A stretch of 64,000 nucleotides of DNA, from assembly GCF_013149805.1 (NCBI RefSeq), contig NZ_JABEZT010000002.1:62001-126000 (forward strand), given 5' to 3'. Shown one piece after another: positions 8,532-17,200 of this stretch; the stretch's first letter is position 1, and every line of letters starts with the position of its first letter. Under the pieces are notes generated by a model. It had not been told where the DNA came from, ran no database searches, and saw only the letters and a list, made by a program, of their open reading frames with translations. The stretch comes from Isoptericola chiayiensis (GTDB taxonomy: Bacteria > Actinomycetota > Actinomycetes > Actinomycetales > Cellulomonadaceae). Both the position numbers and the translations under genes were made by a program.

Positions 8532-8573
8532 GCGCGACGGGGAGTGGGTCAGGTGACCCACTCCCCGTCGCGC
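8532..8573. terminator. Bidirectional terminator between thiolase and the PPOX remnant
   Basis: Perfect 20-bp inverted repeat (8532-8551 with 8554-8573) starting 14 bp after the thiolase stop. Its right arm is also the last codons of the minus-strand gene. Confidence 0.85.
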
Positions 8574-8983
8574 AGGAGGACCCTGCCGGGCATCTCGTCC
8601 ACCTCACGCCACGCCTGGATGCGCTCCGGCCGCAGGACCAGGTAGACGTAGCCGTCCGGGGCGTCACGTGGATCCCAGTCCGCCTGGGCGGCGTACCCCT
8701 CGGCGAGGTCCGCGGGGGCCTGGAACACGGGCACGGTGTGTTCCAGCACGGCGTCCACGAGCACGACGTCCCGGGTGTGGCCCAGCGCGAGCCGCGTCGT
8801 CGACGTCGTGGTGATGCTGCGTGCGGTGCGGGACGCCGCGGACAGTGCGAGCAGGATCCTCTCGTTGAGCCAGACCAGCGACAGGGGGATCAGGTACGGC
8901 TGCGCCGCGCCGCTGTCGTCCTGACCGGTCGGATCGGCACTGTGGCCCCGGATCGGCAGGTCGTACTGCCGATCCGGGGCCAC
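8549..8983 (-). pseudogene. Pyridoxamine-phosphate-oxidase-like (PPOX/F420) protein with a replaced N-terminus
   Basis: From residue 22 on, the 144-residue frame reads like a PPOX-class flavin or F420-binding split barrel (PYLIPLSLVWLNERILLAL, then TARSITTTSTTRLALG and a C-terminal GYVYLVLRPERIQAWRE). The expected first helix and strand, usually about 20-25 residues with an ATV-type motif, are absent. Their place is taken by codons from the arm of a 32-bp inverted repeat (8928-8997), in which the only in-frame ATG also lies. The palindrome therefore seems to have removed or overwritten the 5' end and the native promoter. Probably non-functional, although a short protein from 8983 is conceivable. 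Confidence 0.65.
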
Positions 8984-8997
8984 AGTGCCGACCCGAC
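8928..8997. repeat. 32-bp palindromic element
   Basis: Arms 8928-8959 and 8966-8997 are complementary in 31 of 32 positions (the inner 25 bp are perfect) around the 6-nt loop GTCGTA. The core is CACTGTGGCCCCGGATCGGC. The end near 8928 abuts PPOX-like coding sequence that lacks its start. Structure fits a REP/MITE-like palindrome. It could also terminate transcription of the operon ending at 9011. Confidence 0.85.
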
Positions 8998-9010
8998 GGT
9001 GAGGGTCGGG

Positions 9011-9475
9011 CTACGCCGCCGGGACGTACAGCGCCAGCGTCTGGGCGACGAGCGCCGGCTTGTCGGCACCCTCCAGCTCGACCGTGACGGTGGACGCCAG
9101 CCGGACGCCTTGCCCCGTCGGCTCGGCGCCGGTGATCTCGACGACCGCGCGCACCCGGCCGCCGGCGGGCACCGGGGTGAGGAACCGGACCTTGTCGAGC
9201 CCGTAGTTCACGGCCATGGCCGTGCGGCCGACCTCCACGAGCTCACCCGTCAACCGAGGCAGCAGCGACAGGGTGAGGTAGCCGTGCGCGATGGTGCCGC
9301 CGAACGGCCCGTGGGCGGCTCGCTCGGCATCGAGGTGGATCCACTGGTGGTCCTCGGTGGCGTCGGCGAACGCGGTGATGCGCGGCTGCTCGACGGCGAA
9401 CCACTCCCCGGTGGCCTGCTGGCCGACGGCGTCGCCCAGCGCGGCGGGGCTCTCGATACGGATGACGTCGCTCAT
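9011..9475 (-). CDS. MaoC-like (R)-specific enoyl-CoA hydratase
   Basis: 154 residues with the hydratase-2 motif ITAFADATEDHQWIHLD followed by GPFGGTIAHGYLTLSLLP, which together supply the catalytic Asp and His. It hydrates a trans-2-enoyl-CoA or dehydrates the (R)-3-hydroxy product. Its ATG overlaps the stop of the SDR gene by 4 nt (ATGA), so it is the last gene of the ADH-SDR-MaoC operon. Confidence 0.9.
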   Translation of the reverse strand: MSDVIRIESPAALGDAVGQQATGEWFAVEQPRITAFADATEDHQWIHLDAERAAHGPFGGTIAHGYLTLSLLPRLTGELVEVGRTAMAVNYGLDKVRFLTPVPAGGRVRAVVEITGAEPTGQGVRLASTVTVELEGADKPALVAQTLALYVPAA

Positions 9476-10233
9476 GCCCGCGGACCCCCTGCCACGTACA
9501 GCACCTGGCCGCTGGTGAAGGAGGCCTCCTCGGAGCAGAAGAAGGACGCCGCGGCGGCGATGTCCTCCGGCTGCCCGACGCGCCCCACCGGCACCTCGGA
9601 GGCCATGTGCGCCAGGAAGTCCTCCAGGGGCACGCCGACACGCTGGGCGGTCTCGGCGATCATATCGGTGGCGATCACCCCGGGGGCGATCGCGTTGGCG
9701 GTGACGCCGAACTTGCCGAGCTCGATGGCGAGGGTCTTGGTGAACCCCTGCATGCCGGCCTTGGCCGCGGAGTAGTTGGCCTGCCCGCGGTTGCCGAGCG
9801 CGGAGGTGCTCGACAGGTTGACGATGCGGCCCCACTTCGCGGAGACCATGTGCTGCTGCACGGCCTTGGTCATGAGGAACGCGCCGCGCAGGTGCACGCC
9901 GAGCACCGAGTCCCAGTCGTCGGCGGACATCTTGAACAGCAGGTTGTCGCGCAGGATCCCGGCGTTGTTGACCAGGACGGTCGGTGCCCCGAGCTCCGCG
10001 ACGACGCGGTCGACGGCGGCGGCCACGGAGTCCTCGTCGGCGACGTCCACGCCGACGCCGAGGGCCCGGTGGCCGTCGGCGGTGAGCTTCGCGGCGGTCT
10101 CGGCGGCGACGTCCTCGAGCAGGTCGAGCACGGCGACGGCGTAGCCGTCCGCGGCGAGGCGCCCGGCGACGGCGGCACCGATGCCGCGGGCGCCTCCGGT
10201 GACGATCGCGACGCGTGCGGTGGGGGAGGTCAT
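9472..10233 (-). CDS. Short-chain dehydrogenase, FabG-like 3-oxoacyl reductase/3-hydroxyacyl dehydrogenase
   Basis: 253 residues with a classical SDR layout: TGGARGIG cofactor loop, NNAG motif (VNNAGILRDN), catalytic Ser in NLSSTSA, and YSAAK. An Asp at the end of beta-2 (VAVLDLLED) points to NAD(H). The paired MaoC hydratase suggests (R)-3-hydroxyacyl-CoA chemistry. It overlaps both neighbours by ATGA, so all three are translationally coupled. Confidence 0.92.
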   Translation of the reverse strand: MTSPTARVAIVTGGARGIGAAVAGRLAADGYAVAVLDLLEDVAAETAAKLTADGHRALGVGVDVADEDSVAAAVDRVVAELGAPTVLVNNAGILRDNLLFKMSADDWDSVLGVHLRGAFLMTKAVQQHMVSAKWGRIVNLSSTSALGNRGQANYSAAKAGMQGFTKTLAIELGKFGVTANAIAPGVIATDMIAETAQRVGVPLEDFLAHMASEVPVGRVGQPEDIAAAASFFCSEEASFTSGQVLYVAGGPRA

Positions 10234-11357
10234 GCGGTGTTCCTCTCGTCGAAGGTGATCAGCTGGCGCAGCTCCTCGCCGGCGGCGAGGCGGTCCAGCG
10301 CGCGGGGCAGCTCGTCGAGGCCGATGCGGGCCGAGACGAGTCGTTCCAGCGGCAGTCGTCCTGCTCGCCAGAGTTCCACGTAGCGGGGGATGTCGCGGCT
10401 CGGCACGGCCGAGCCGAGGTAGGAGCCGATGACGGTGCGCGCCTCGGCGGTCAGGCTCAGGGGTGCGATGCTCGCGCGGGCGTCCGGGCCGGGGAGCCCG
10501 ACGGTGACGGTGGTGCCGCCGGGGGCGGTCAGGGCGTAGGCGGTCTCGAAGGCGCGGGCGTTGCCGGCGGCCTCGACGACGACGGGGGCCCGGAGGCTGC
10601 CGTCGGCCACCTGGGCGGGGGTCAGGACCCGGGTGGCGCCGAGCTCGCGGGCGAGCTCGAGCTTGGCCGGGACGGTGTCGACGCCGATCACCTCGTGACC
10701 GAGCGCGTGGGCCACGAGGAGCGCCGCCATCCCGACGCCGCCGAGCCCGACGACGGCGACGGCGTCGCCCGGGGCGGGCCGTCCGGCGTTGAGCACGGCC
10801 CCGCCGCCGGTGAGCACGGCGCAACCGAGCAGGGCGGCGACGTCGGCGGGGACGTCGTCGGGCACGGGTACCACGGAGGCCGCGGCGACGACGGCGTGGG
10901 TGGCGAACGCGCTGACGCCCAGGTGGTGGTGGACGTCGGTGCCGTCGCGGTGCAGGCGGCGGGCGCCGCCGACGAGCTCCCCGGCCGCGTTGGCCGCGGA
11001 CCCGACGCTGCAGGGCAGCCGGCCGTCGGTGGCGCAGGCCGCGCACTGCCCGCAGCGCGGCAGGAAGGTCATGACCACCCTGGTGCCGGGGGAGAGGTCT
11101 GCGTCATCGGGGACGCCGTCGCCGACGGCCTCCACGATGCCGGCCGCCTCGTGGCCGAGCAGCATCGGGGTGGGGCGGACGCGGTTGCCGTCGACGACGG
11201 ACAGGTCGGAGTGGCACAGGCCGGCGGCCTCGATGCGCACGGCGATCTCGCCCGGGCCGGGCGGGTCGAGCTCCAGGGTGCTCAGGGTGAGCGGCCGGGA
11301 CTCGCTCCAGGGCGCGGGTGCGCCGCAGCGTTCCAGCACGGCACCGGTGATCTGCAC
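10230..11357 (-). CDS. Zinc-dependent alcohol dehydrogenase, MDR family
   Basis: 375 residues from a GTG preceded by a near-perfect GAGGAGG. Catalytic-zinc residues are in AAGLCHSDLS and LLGHEAAGIVEAVG. The structural-zinc lobe is PRCGQCAACATDGRLPCS. The Rossmann motif is VVGLGGVGMAAL, followed by VIGVD, whose Asp indicates NAD+. First gene of an operon with SDR and MaoC. Its -10-like TATGCT is overlapped by the same palindromic operator seen before the kinase-ACAD operon, so the two operons are likely controlled together and feed alcohol- or hydroxyl-derived acyl-CoAs into oxidation. Confidence 0.93.
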   Translation of the reverse strand: MQITGAVLERCGAPAPWSESRPLTLSTLELDPPGPGEIAVRIEAAGLCHSDLSVVDGNRVRPTPMLLGHEAAGIVEAVGDGVPDDADLSPGTRVVMTFLPRCGQCAACATDGRLPCSVGSAANAAGELVGGARRLHRDGTDVHHHLGVSAFATHAVVAAASVVPVPDDVPADVAALLGCAVLTGGGAVLNAGRPAPGDAVAVVGLGGVGMAALLVAHALGHEVIGVDTVPAKLELARELGATRVLTPAQVADGSLRAPVVVEAAGNARAFETAYALTAPGGTTVTVGLPGPDARASIAPLSLTAEARTVIGSYLGSAVPSRDIPRYVELWRAGRLPLERLVSARIGLDELPRALDRLAAGEELRQLITFDERNTA

Positions 11358-11396
11358 GGCACGACCTCCTCGTCGTCGACTCCAGTGTGCCAGCAG

Positions 11397-11416
11397 CATA
11401 CCGACCACGCGGTATG
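11397..11416. promoter_or_regulatory. TetR-type operator overlapping the ADH promoter
   Basis: CATACCGACCACGCGGTATG on the plus strand. It matches the reverse complement of the 3810-3829 site in 19 of 20 positions. In the ADH direction CGGTATG runs into TATGCT, as at the other site. Confidence 0.78.
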
Positions 11417-11492
11417 TGAGGAAGTCGGACGCCGTCGCACGCGGGAGCGGCTCGGTTGACACCCGCCCGTACGGAGCGTGTACTAGGAGTGT

Positions 11493-11508
11493 TCGAACGC
11501 ACGTTCGA
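11493..11508. promoter_or_regulatory. LexA (SOS) box
   Basis: TCGAACGCACGTTCGA matches the actinobacterial LexA consensus TCGAAC-N4-GTTCGA perfectly. It lies 52 bp before the imuA' start, which places the mutasome operon under DNA-damage control. Confidence 0.93.
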
Positions 11509-11559
11509 ACACGAGCCGGCCGTGGTCGGTTCGTGCACCATCGCCAGGGGGAGGCTGTC

Positions 11560-12441
11560 GTGACCGTCGCTCCCGAGGCCCCGACCGAGCACGCGTCCCG
11601 GCACTCCCGGGCTCTCGCCGCCCTGCGGGCCGCTGAGCACCGGACAGCCGGTGGGCGCCGCCCTCTCCGGGCACCGACCGACGGCCCCGTCGCACGCCTC
11701 GTCGACGCCCCCGCCGCAGCCGAGCGACGGTCGGAGCCCGCCGCGTACCGGGCCGATCCTGCCGGTGCGGTCCACCGCTCGGGTGCCGGGCGCGCCGTCC
11801 ACCCGGACCTCGCGGCGCTCCTGCCCGGCGGCGTCCTGCCGGTCGGGGGCGTGCTCGCCGTGCAGGGGTCGACCAGCCTGCTGCTCGGCCTGCTCGCCGC
11901 ACCCTCCCGCGAGGGCGCCTGGACGGCGCTGGTCGGGGCCCCCTCCGTCGGGCTGCTGGCGGCCGCCGACGCCGGGATCGACCTGGCGCGCACCGTCGTC
12001 GTGCCCGCCCCCGGCCCGGACGCGCCCGCGGTGCTGGCCGCGCTGCTGGACGGCATGGACCTGGTCGTCGTCGGGCCGCGCGCCGCCCTGACCGACACCG
12101 ACCGCCGACGGCTCGCCGCCCGCACGCGTCAGCGCGACGCCGTCCTGCTCGCCACCGACCGCTGGCCCGGCGCGCACGTCACGCTCGACGCCCGCGGCGG
12201 CGCCTGGACCGGCGTGGACGCGGGCGCCGGATGGTTGCGTCGCCGCACCCTGCGGGTGCTGCGCACCGGGCGCGGGGCGGCGGCGCGTCCGGTGGAGATC
12301 GACGTCGAGGTCCCGCTCGGTGGCGAGGAACCCGTCCTGGTGCCCGCGGCGGGCCGGTCCGACGGCGCAGCTCCGGCCGGGTCGCCGCGGCCGGACGCCG
12401 TCGACGACGCTCCCGACGACCGGCACCTGCAGGTCGCATGA
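11560..12441 (+). CDS. imuA': ImuA' (RecA-like mutasome accessory protein)
   Basis: 293 residues from a GTG with a GGGGGAGG ribosome site. A RecA/SulA-like core begins near residue 85 (DLAALLPGGVLPVGGVLAVQ). The Walker A is degenerate (QGSTSLLLGLLAAP), as in other ImuA' proteins that do not act as recombinases. It acts with ImuB and DnaE2 in damage-induced translesion synthesis. In mycobacteria ImuA' contacts ImuB and RecA. It is the first gene after the LexA box, and its TGA overlaps the imuB ATG. Low sequence conservation is normal for this family, so the call rests on operon position and the core fold. Confidence 0.85.
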   Translation: MTVAPEAPTEHASRHSRALAALRAAEHRTAGGRRPLRAPTDGPVARLVDAPAAAERRSEPAAYRADPAGAVHRSGAGRAVHPDLAALLPGGVLPVGGVLAVQGSTSLLLGLLAAPSREGAWTALVGAPSVGLLAAADAGIDLARTVVVPAPGPDAPAVLAALLDGMDLVVVGPRAALTDTDRRRLAARTRQRDAVLLATDRWPGAHVTLDARGGAWTGVDAGAGWLRRRTLRVLRTGRGAAARPVEIDVEVPLGGEEPVLVPAAGRSDGAAPAGSPRPDAVDDAPDDRHLQVA

Positions 12442-14165
12442 GCACGAGCAGCCCCCACGCCGTCACCACCCGCACGGCGGTGCTCTGGGTCCCCGACTGG
12501 CCGGTGGTGGCCGCCCTGACCGCCGCCGACCTGGACGCGCACGTGCCGGCCGCCGTCCTCGGAGCGCCCTCGGGCGGCGGGACGACGGCGGGACGCAGCG
12601 TGGTGGCGACCTCCGCCGTCGCGCGCACCGCGGGGGTCCGTCGCGGCATGCGACGCCGCCAGGCGCAGGAGGCGTGCCCCGACCTGGTGCTGCTGGAGGT
12701 CCACGACGAGCGCGATGCCCGCGCCTTCGAGCCGGTCGCCGCGGCGGCCGAGACGGTCGTGGCCGGTCTCGAGATCGCCCGGCCCGGGCTCCTGCTGCTC
12801 CCCGCCGACGGTGCCGCGCGTTACCACGGCTCGGAGCGGGCGCTGGCCGAGGCCCTCGTCGCCGCGGTGGCCGAGGCCGGGCACGAGTGCCAGGTCGGGG
12901 TGGCCGACGGGCTGCTGGCCGCGGTGCTCGCCGCCCGCTCCGACGCCGTCGTGCCACCCGGCGGGTCGCCGGCCGCGCTCGCCGGGCGGCCGGTCGGCGA
13001 GCTCGTGCACGCCGTGTGCGACCCGGGCGTCGTGGCCGCCGTGCGTGACGCCGTCGGGCTGTGGCGGCGGCTCGGTCTGCACACCCTCGGGGACCTGGCC
13101 GCGCTGCCCGCCGCGAGCGTGTCCGCCCGGTTCGGGGACCTCGGCACCTGGGCGCACCGCCTGGCCCGCGGCGAGGACGAGCGCCCGCCCGCCCGGCGTC
13201 GTCCCGAGGCCGACCTGGCGGTCGGCACCGACCTGGACCCGCCCGCCGACCGGGTCGACGCCGCCGCGTTCGCCGCCCGCCGCCTCGCCGAGGAGCTGCA
13301 CGCCCTGCTCGTGACCCACGGCGCGGCGTGCGGACGCCTGCGCATCACCGCCCGGACCACCGAGGGCGAGCTGGAACGGCTCTGGCGCACGGACACCGCC
13401 GCCGGCGGGCTGTCGGCCGCGCGGATCACCGACCGGGTGCGCTGGCAGCTCGAGGGCTGGCTCACCGACGCCGCCCGCCGGCGGACCGGGCCGGCGTCCG
13501 GCCCCGGGGCCGCGCCCGAGGTCGCCCCGGTGGTCCACCTCGCGCTCGCCGCCGAGGACGTCGCCCCCGCGGGCACCCACCAGCCCAGCCTGTGGGGTGC
13601 CGACGCCGGGCAGGACGAACGGGCCCGCCAGGCCCTGGACCGGGTGCAAGGGCTGCTCGGCGGGGACGCCGTGCTCACCGTCCGGCGGGCCGGGGGGCGC
13701 CACCCGCGTCATCGCGTCCGGCTCGTGCCCTACGGCGAGGAGGCCGTCGTCGACCGGTCGCCGGACCGGCCGTGGCCCGGCGCCCTGCCCAGCCCGGCAC
13801 CGGCCACCGTGCTGCCCGAGCCCGCGCCCGTGCGCCTCCTCGACGCCGCCGGGGCCGACGTCGTCGTCGACGCGCGACTGGCGATGAGCGGCCGGCCAGC
13901 TCTGGTCCGCCGGCACCGAGATACCGGCTCGTCGACTGGCAGCCCTCTCCACGGCTGCGACGACCCGGTATCTCGGCGACCGGGCGGTATCTCGGGGGAG
14001 GAGAGGATCGTCGGCTGGGCCGGGCCGTGGCCGCTCGCCGAACGCTGGTGGGCGCCCGACGGCGGGACCCGGCGGGTGCACCTGCAGGCGGTGCTCGAGG
14101 ACGGGCGCGGGCTGCTGCTCGCCCAGGTCGCCGGCGCCTGGCAGATGGAGGCGCTCTATGACTGA
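12438..14165 (+). CDS. imuB: ImuB, catalytically inactive Y-family polymerase-like mutasome hub
   Basis: 575 residues with a Y-family palm/fingers layout (RTAVLWVPDWPVVAALTAA at the N-terminus, GVRRGMRRRQAQEACPDLV, then a helix-hairpin-helix region near LHTLGDLAALPAAS). The N-terminal strand has VPDWP where active polymerases carry a metal-binding Asp, consistent with a scaffold. The beta-clamp-binding motif is QPSLWG. The C-terminus (GWAGPWPLAERWW) is typical of ImuB. ImuB bridges the clamp, ImuA' and DnaE2. About 30 residues just before that C-terminal motif are encoded by a palindromic repeat (13916-13995) and look inserted. The dnaE2 start overlaps the 3' end by 8 nt. Confidence 0.92.
   Translation: MSTSSPHAVTTRTAVLWVPDWPVVAALTAADLDAHVPAAVLGAPSGGGTTAGRSVVATSAVARTAGVRRGMRRRQAQEACPDLVLLEVHDERDARAFEPVAAAAETVVAGLEIARPGLLLLPADGAARYHGSERALAEALVAAVAEAGHECQVGVADGLLAAVLAARSDAVVPPGGSPAALAGRPVGELVHAVCDPGVVAAVRDAVGLWRRLGLHTLGDLAALPAASVSARFGDLGTWAHRLARGEDERPPARRRPEADLAVGTDLDPPADRVDAAAFAARRLAEELHALLVTHGAACGRLRITARTTEGELERLWRTDTAAGGLSAARITDRVRWQLEGWLTDAARRRTGPASGPGAAPEVAPVVHLALAAEDVAPAGTHQPSLWGADAGQDERARQALDRVQGLLGGDAVLTVRRAGGRHPRHRVRLVPYGEEAVVDRSPDRPWPGALPSPAPATVLPEPAPVRLLDAAGADVVVDARLAMSGRPALVRRHRDTGSSTGSPLHGCDDPVSRRPGGISGEERIVGWAGPWPLAERWWAPDGGTRRVHLQAVLEDGRGLLLAQVAGAWQMEALYD
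13916..13995. repeat. Palindromic element inside imuB
   Basis: Inverted arms CCGAGATACCGG (13916-13927) and CCGGTATCTCGG (13965-13976) extend inward (TCGTC...GCAGCC with GGCTGCGACGA), leaving a small bulge. A third half copy, CGGTATCTCGG, is at 13985-13995. The element stays in frame and adds an Arg/Gly/Ser-rich stretch to ImuB. Confidence 0.8.
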
Positions 14166-14238
14166 GCCGGAGGTGCAGCGGAGCGTGGGGGCCGAGGAAC
14201 GAGGCGCGCGCGTGGAACGGAACCGCAGGCTCAGTCAT
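14158..14238. repeat. Inverted repeat covering the imuB/dnaE2 junction
   Basis: ATGACTGAGCC (14158-14168) is exactly repeated in reverse as GGCTCAGTCAT (14228-14238), 59 bp apart. The left arm contains the dnaE2 start codon and the imuB stop. The enclosed codons form a charged N-terminal tail ahead of the PHP domain. The hairpin could bury the start codon, or the element may be a mobile palindrome that became coding. Confidence 0.75.
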
Positions 14239-17200
14239 CGATCAGCCCCGACTGAGCCGCGGAACAGGTACGCCGAGCTGCACGCCCACTCGGCCTTCAG
14301 CTTCCTCGACGGCGCCAGCCACCCCGCCGAGCTCGCCGCCGAGGCCGACCGTCTCGGCCTCGAGGCCCTGGCCCTGACGGACCACGACGGGCTGTACGGC
14401 GTGGTCCGGTTCGCCGAGGCCGCGCGCGCCGTCGGGCTGCCCACGGTGTTCGGCGCCGAGCTGCACCTGCCCGCCCCCGTGCCGGGAGCAGCGCCGGTGC
14501 TCGACGAACCCACCGGCGTCCCCGACCCGCGCGCCACCCACCTGCTCGTGCTCGCGCGCGGCCCGGACGGCTACCGGAACCTGTCGCGCGCGATCGCCAC
14601 CGCCCACCTCGAGGCCGGCGTCAAGGGCAAGGCCCGCTACGACCTCGAGCGGCTCGGCGCCGAGGCCGACGGGCAGTGGCTGGTGCTCACCGGCTGCCGC
14701 AAGGGCGCCGTGCGGCGGGCACTGGAAGGAGGTGCCGCAGCCGACGGACCGGACCGCCTGCGCGCGGCCCGCCGCGAGCTCGACCGGCTCACCGCCGTCT
14801 TCGGCCCCGACAACGTCGCCGTCGAGATCACCGCCACCGGAGACCCCCGCGACGCCGACCGGCACGACGCGCTCGCGGCGCTGGCCCACGACGCCGGCCT
14901 GCCCCTGGTGGCCACCACCGCCGCCCACTACGCCCGACCCCGCGACGCCGACCTGGCCGGGGCGCTCGCAGCCGTGCGCGCCCGCTCCTCCCTCGACGAC
15001 CAGGACGGCTGGCTGCCCGGCGCCCCGACGGCCCACCTGCGCTCGGCCGCCGAGATGGCCCGGCTGCACCACCGCCACCCGCAGGCGGTCCCGACGGCCG
15101 CCGAGCTGGCCGCCGAGTGCGCGTTCGACCTGCACCTGGTGGCCCCCGACCTGCCGCCCTACCCGGTGCCGGACAGCCACGACGAGGCGAGCTGGCTGGG
15201 CGAGCTCGTGCGCCGCGGCGCCACCGACCGCTACGGGCCGCGACCCGGCACGGACGACGGCGGTCCGGGCCGTGACCCGGCCGGCCGCGACGGCGACCCG
15301 CGGGCGTGGGCGCAGATCGACCACGAGCTGCGCGTCATCACCGACCTGAACTTCCCCGGGTACTTCCTGGTCGTCTACGACCTGGTCGAGTTCTGCCGCC
15401 GCGAGGGCATCCTGTGCCAGGGGCGGGGGAGCGCCGCCAACTCCGCGGTCTGCTACGCCCTCGGGATCACCGCCGTCGACGCCGTGCACCACGGGCTGCT
15501 GTTCGAACGGTTCCTCGCCCCCGAGCGCGACGGCCCGCCGGACATCGACATCGACATCGAGTCGGGGCGGCGCGAGGAGGTCATCCAGCACGTCTACACC
15601 CGGTTCGGGCGCACCCACGCCGCCCAGGTCGCCAACGTCATCTCCTACCGGCCGCGCTCGGCGGTGCGCGACGCCGCCCGGGCGCTCGGGTACGACGTCG
15701 GGCAGCAGGACGCCTGGTCCAAGTCGATCGAACGCTGGGGGTCGTTGCGCGGTCCCGACCCGACCAGCCCGGCCGCCGACCGTGCCGCCGGGGCTGCGCG
15801 GGCGTCCGGCGGGACACCCGTCACAGACCGTGACCGGCGCAAGGAGCAGGTCGCCGCTCGGTGGCAGCACGGTGCCCCGGACAGGCCGGACGGCCGCGTC
15901 GTGGACCCGCTCGCCGTCGACGGCGGGTTGCGGCGTGCCGACGACCCGCACGACGTGGTGCCCGCGCACCAGCCGCCGTCGGCCGAGCAGGAAGGTCACA
16001 TCCCGGCCGCCGTGCTGGACCTGGCCGAACGGTTCCTGCGCCTGCCCCGGCACCTGGGCATCCACTCCGGGGGGATGGTGATGTGCGACCGGCCCGTCAT
16101 CGAGGTCTGCCCGGTCGAGTGGGCGCGGATGGAGGGCCGCACGGTGCTGCAGTGGGACAAGGAGGACTGCGCGGACGCGGGGCTGGTGAAGTTCGACCTG
16201 CTGGGCCTCGGGATGCTCACCGCGATCCGGTACGCCTTCGAGGCGGTCGAGGAGCGCACGGGGGAGCGGCCGGCCCTGCACACCCTCCCGGAGGACGACC
16301 CGCGGGTCTACGACCTGCTGTGCGCCGCCGACACCGTCGGGGTGTTCCAGGTCGAGTCCCGCGCCCAGATGGCGACCCTGCCGCGGCTGCAGCCCCGGAC
16401 GTTCTACGACATCGTCGTCGAGGTCGCCCTCATCCGTCCCGGCCCGATCCAGGGGCGGTCGGTGCACCCGTACATCGAGCGGTCCCGGGGCCGCGAGGAG
16501 GTCACCTACCTGCACCCGCTGCTGGAGCCGTCCCTGCGGCGCACCCTCGGGGTGCCGCTGTTCCAGGAGCAGCTCATGCAGATGGCGATCGACGTCGCCG
16601 GGTTCACCCCGGCCGAGTCCGACCGGCTGCGCCGGGCCATGGGCTCCAAGCGGTCGGTGGAACGCATGGAGGCGCTGCGCGGCCGCCTGTTCGCGGGGAT
16701 GACCGAGCGCGGGGTGCCGGCGGACGTGCAGGAGGAGATCTACGACAAGCTCAAGGCGTTCGCCGACTTCGGGTTCCCCGAGTCGCACGCCTACTCGTTC
16801 GCGTTCCTCGTCTACGCCAGCTCGTGGCTCAAGGTGCACGCGCCCGAGGCGTTCTACGCGGGGCTGCTCGCCGCGCAGCCCATGGGGTTCTACTCCCCGG
16901 CCTCGCTCGTGGCGGACGCCCGCCGGCACGGCGTGCGGGTGCTGCGCCCGGACGTCAACGCCTCGGCGGCGCTCGCCGGGGTCGAGGCGGTCCCGGACGG
17001 GAGCCCGCCCGAGGACGCGACCGGCCCGCCGGTGGGAGCGGGTGTCGGCAGCGGCTATGTTCCGCTCGACGTCGACGCCGGGCTCGCGGTGCGGCTCGGG
17101 CTCGGGGCGGTGCGCGGGCTGGGCGACGACGTCGCCGAGCGGATGGTCGCCGAGCGGGCGGTGCGCGGGCCGTTCACCGACCTGCGCGACCTGGTGCGTC

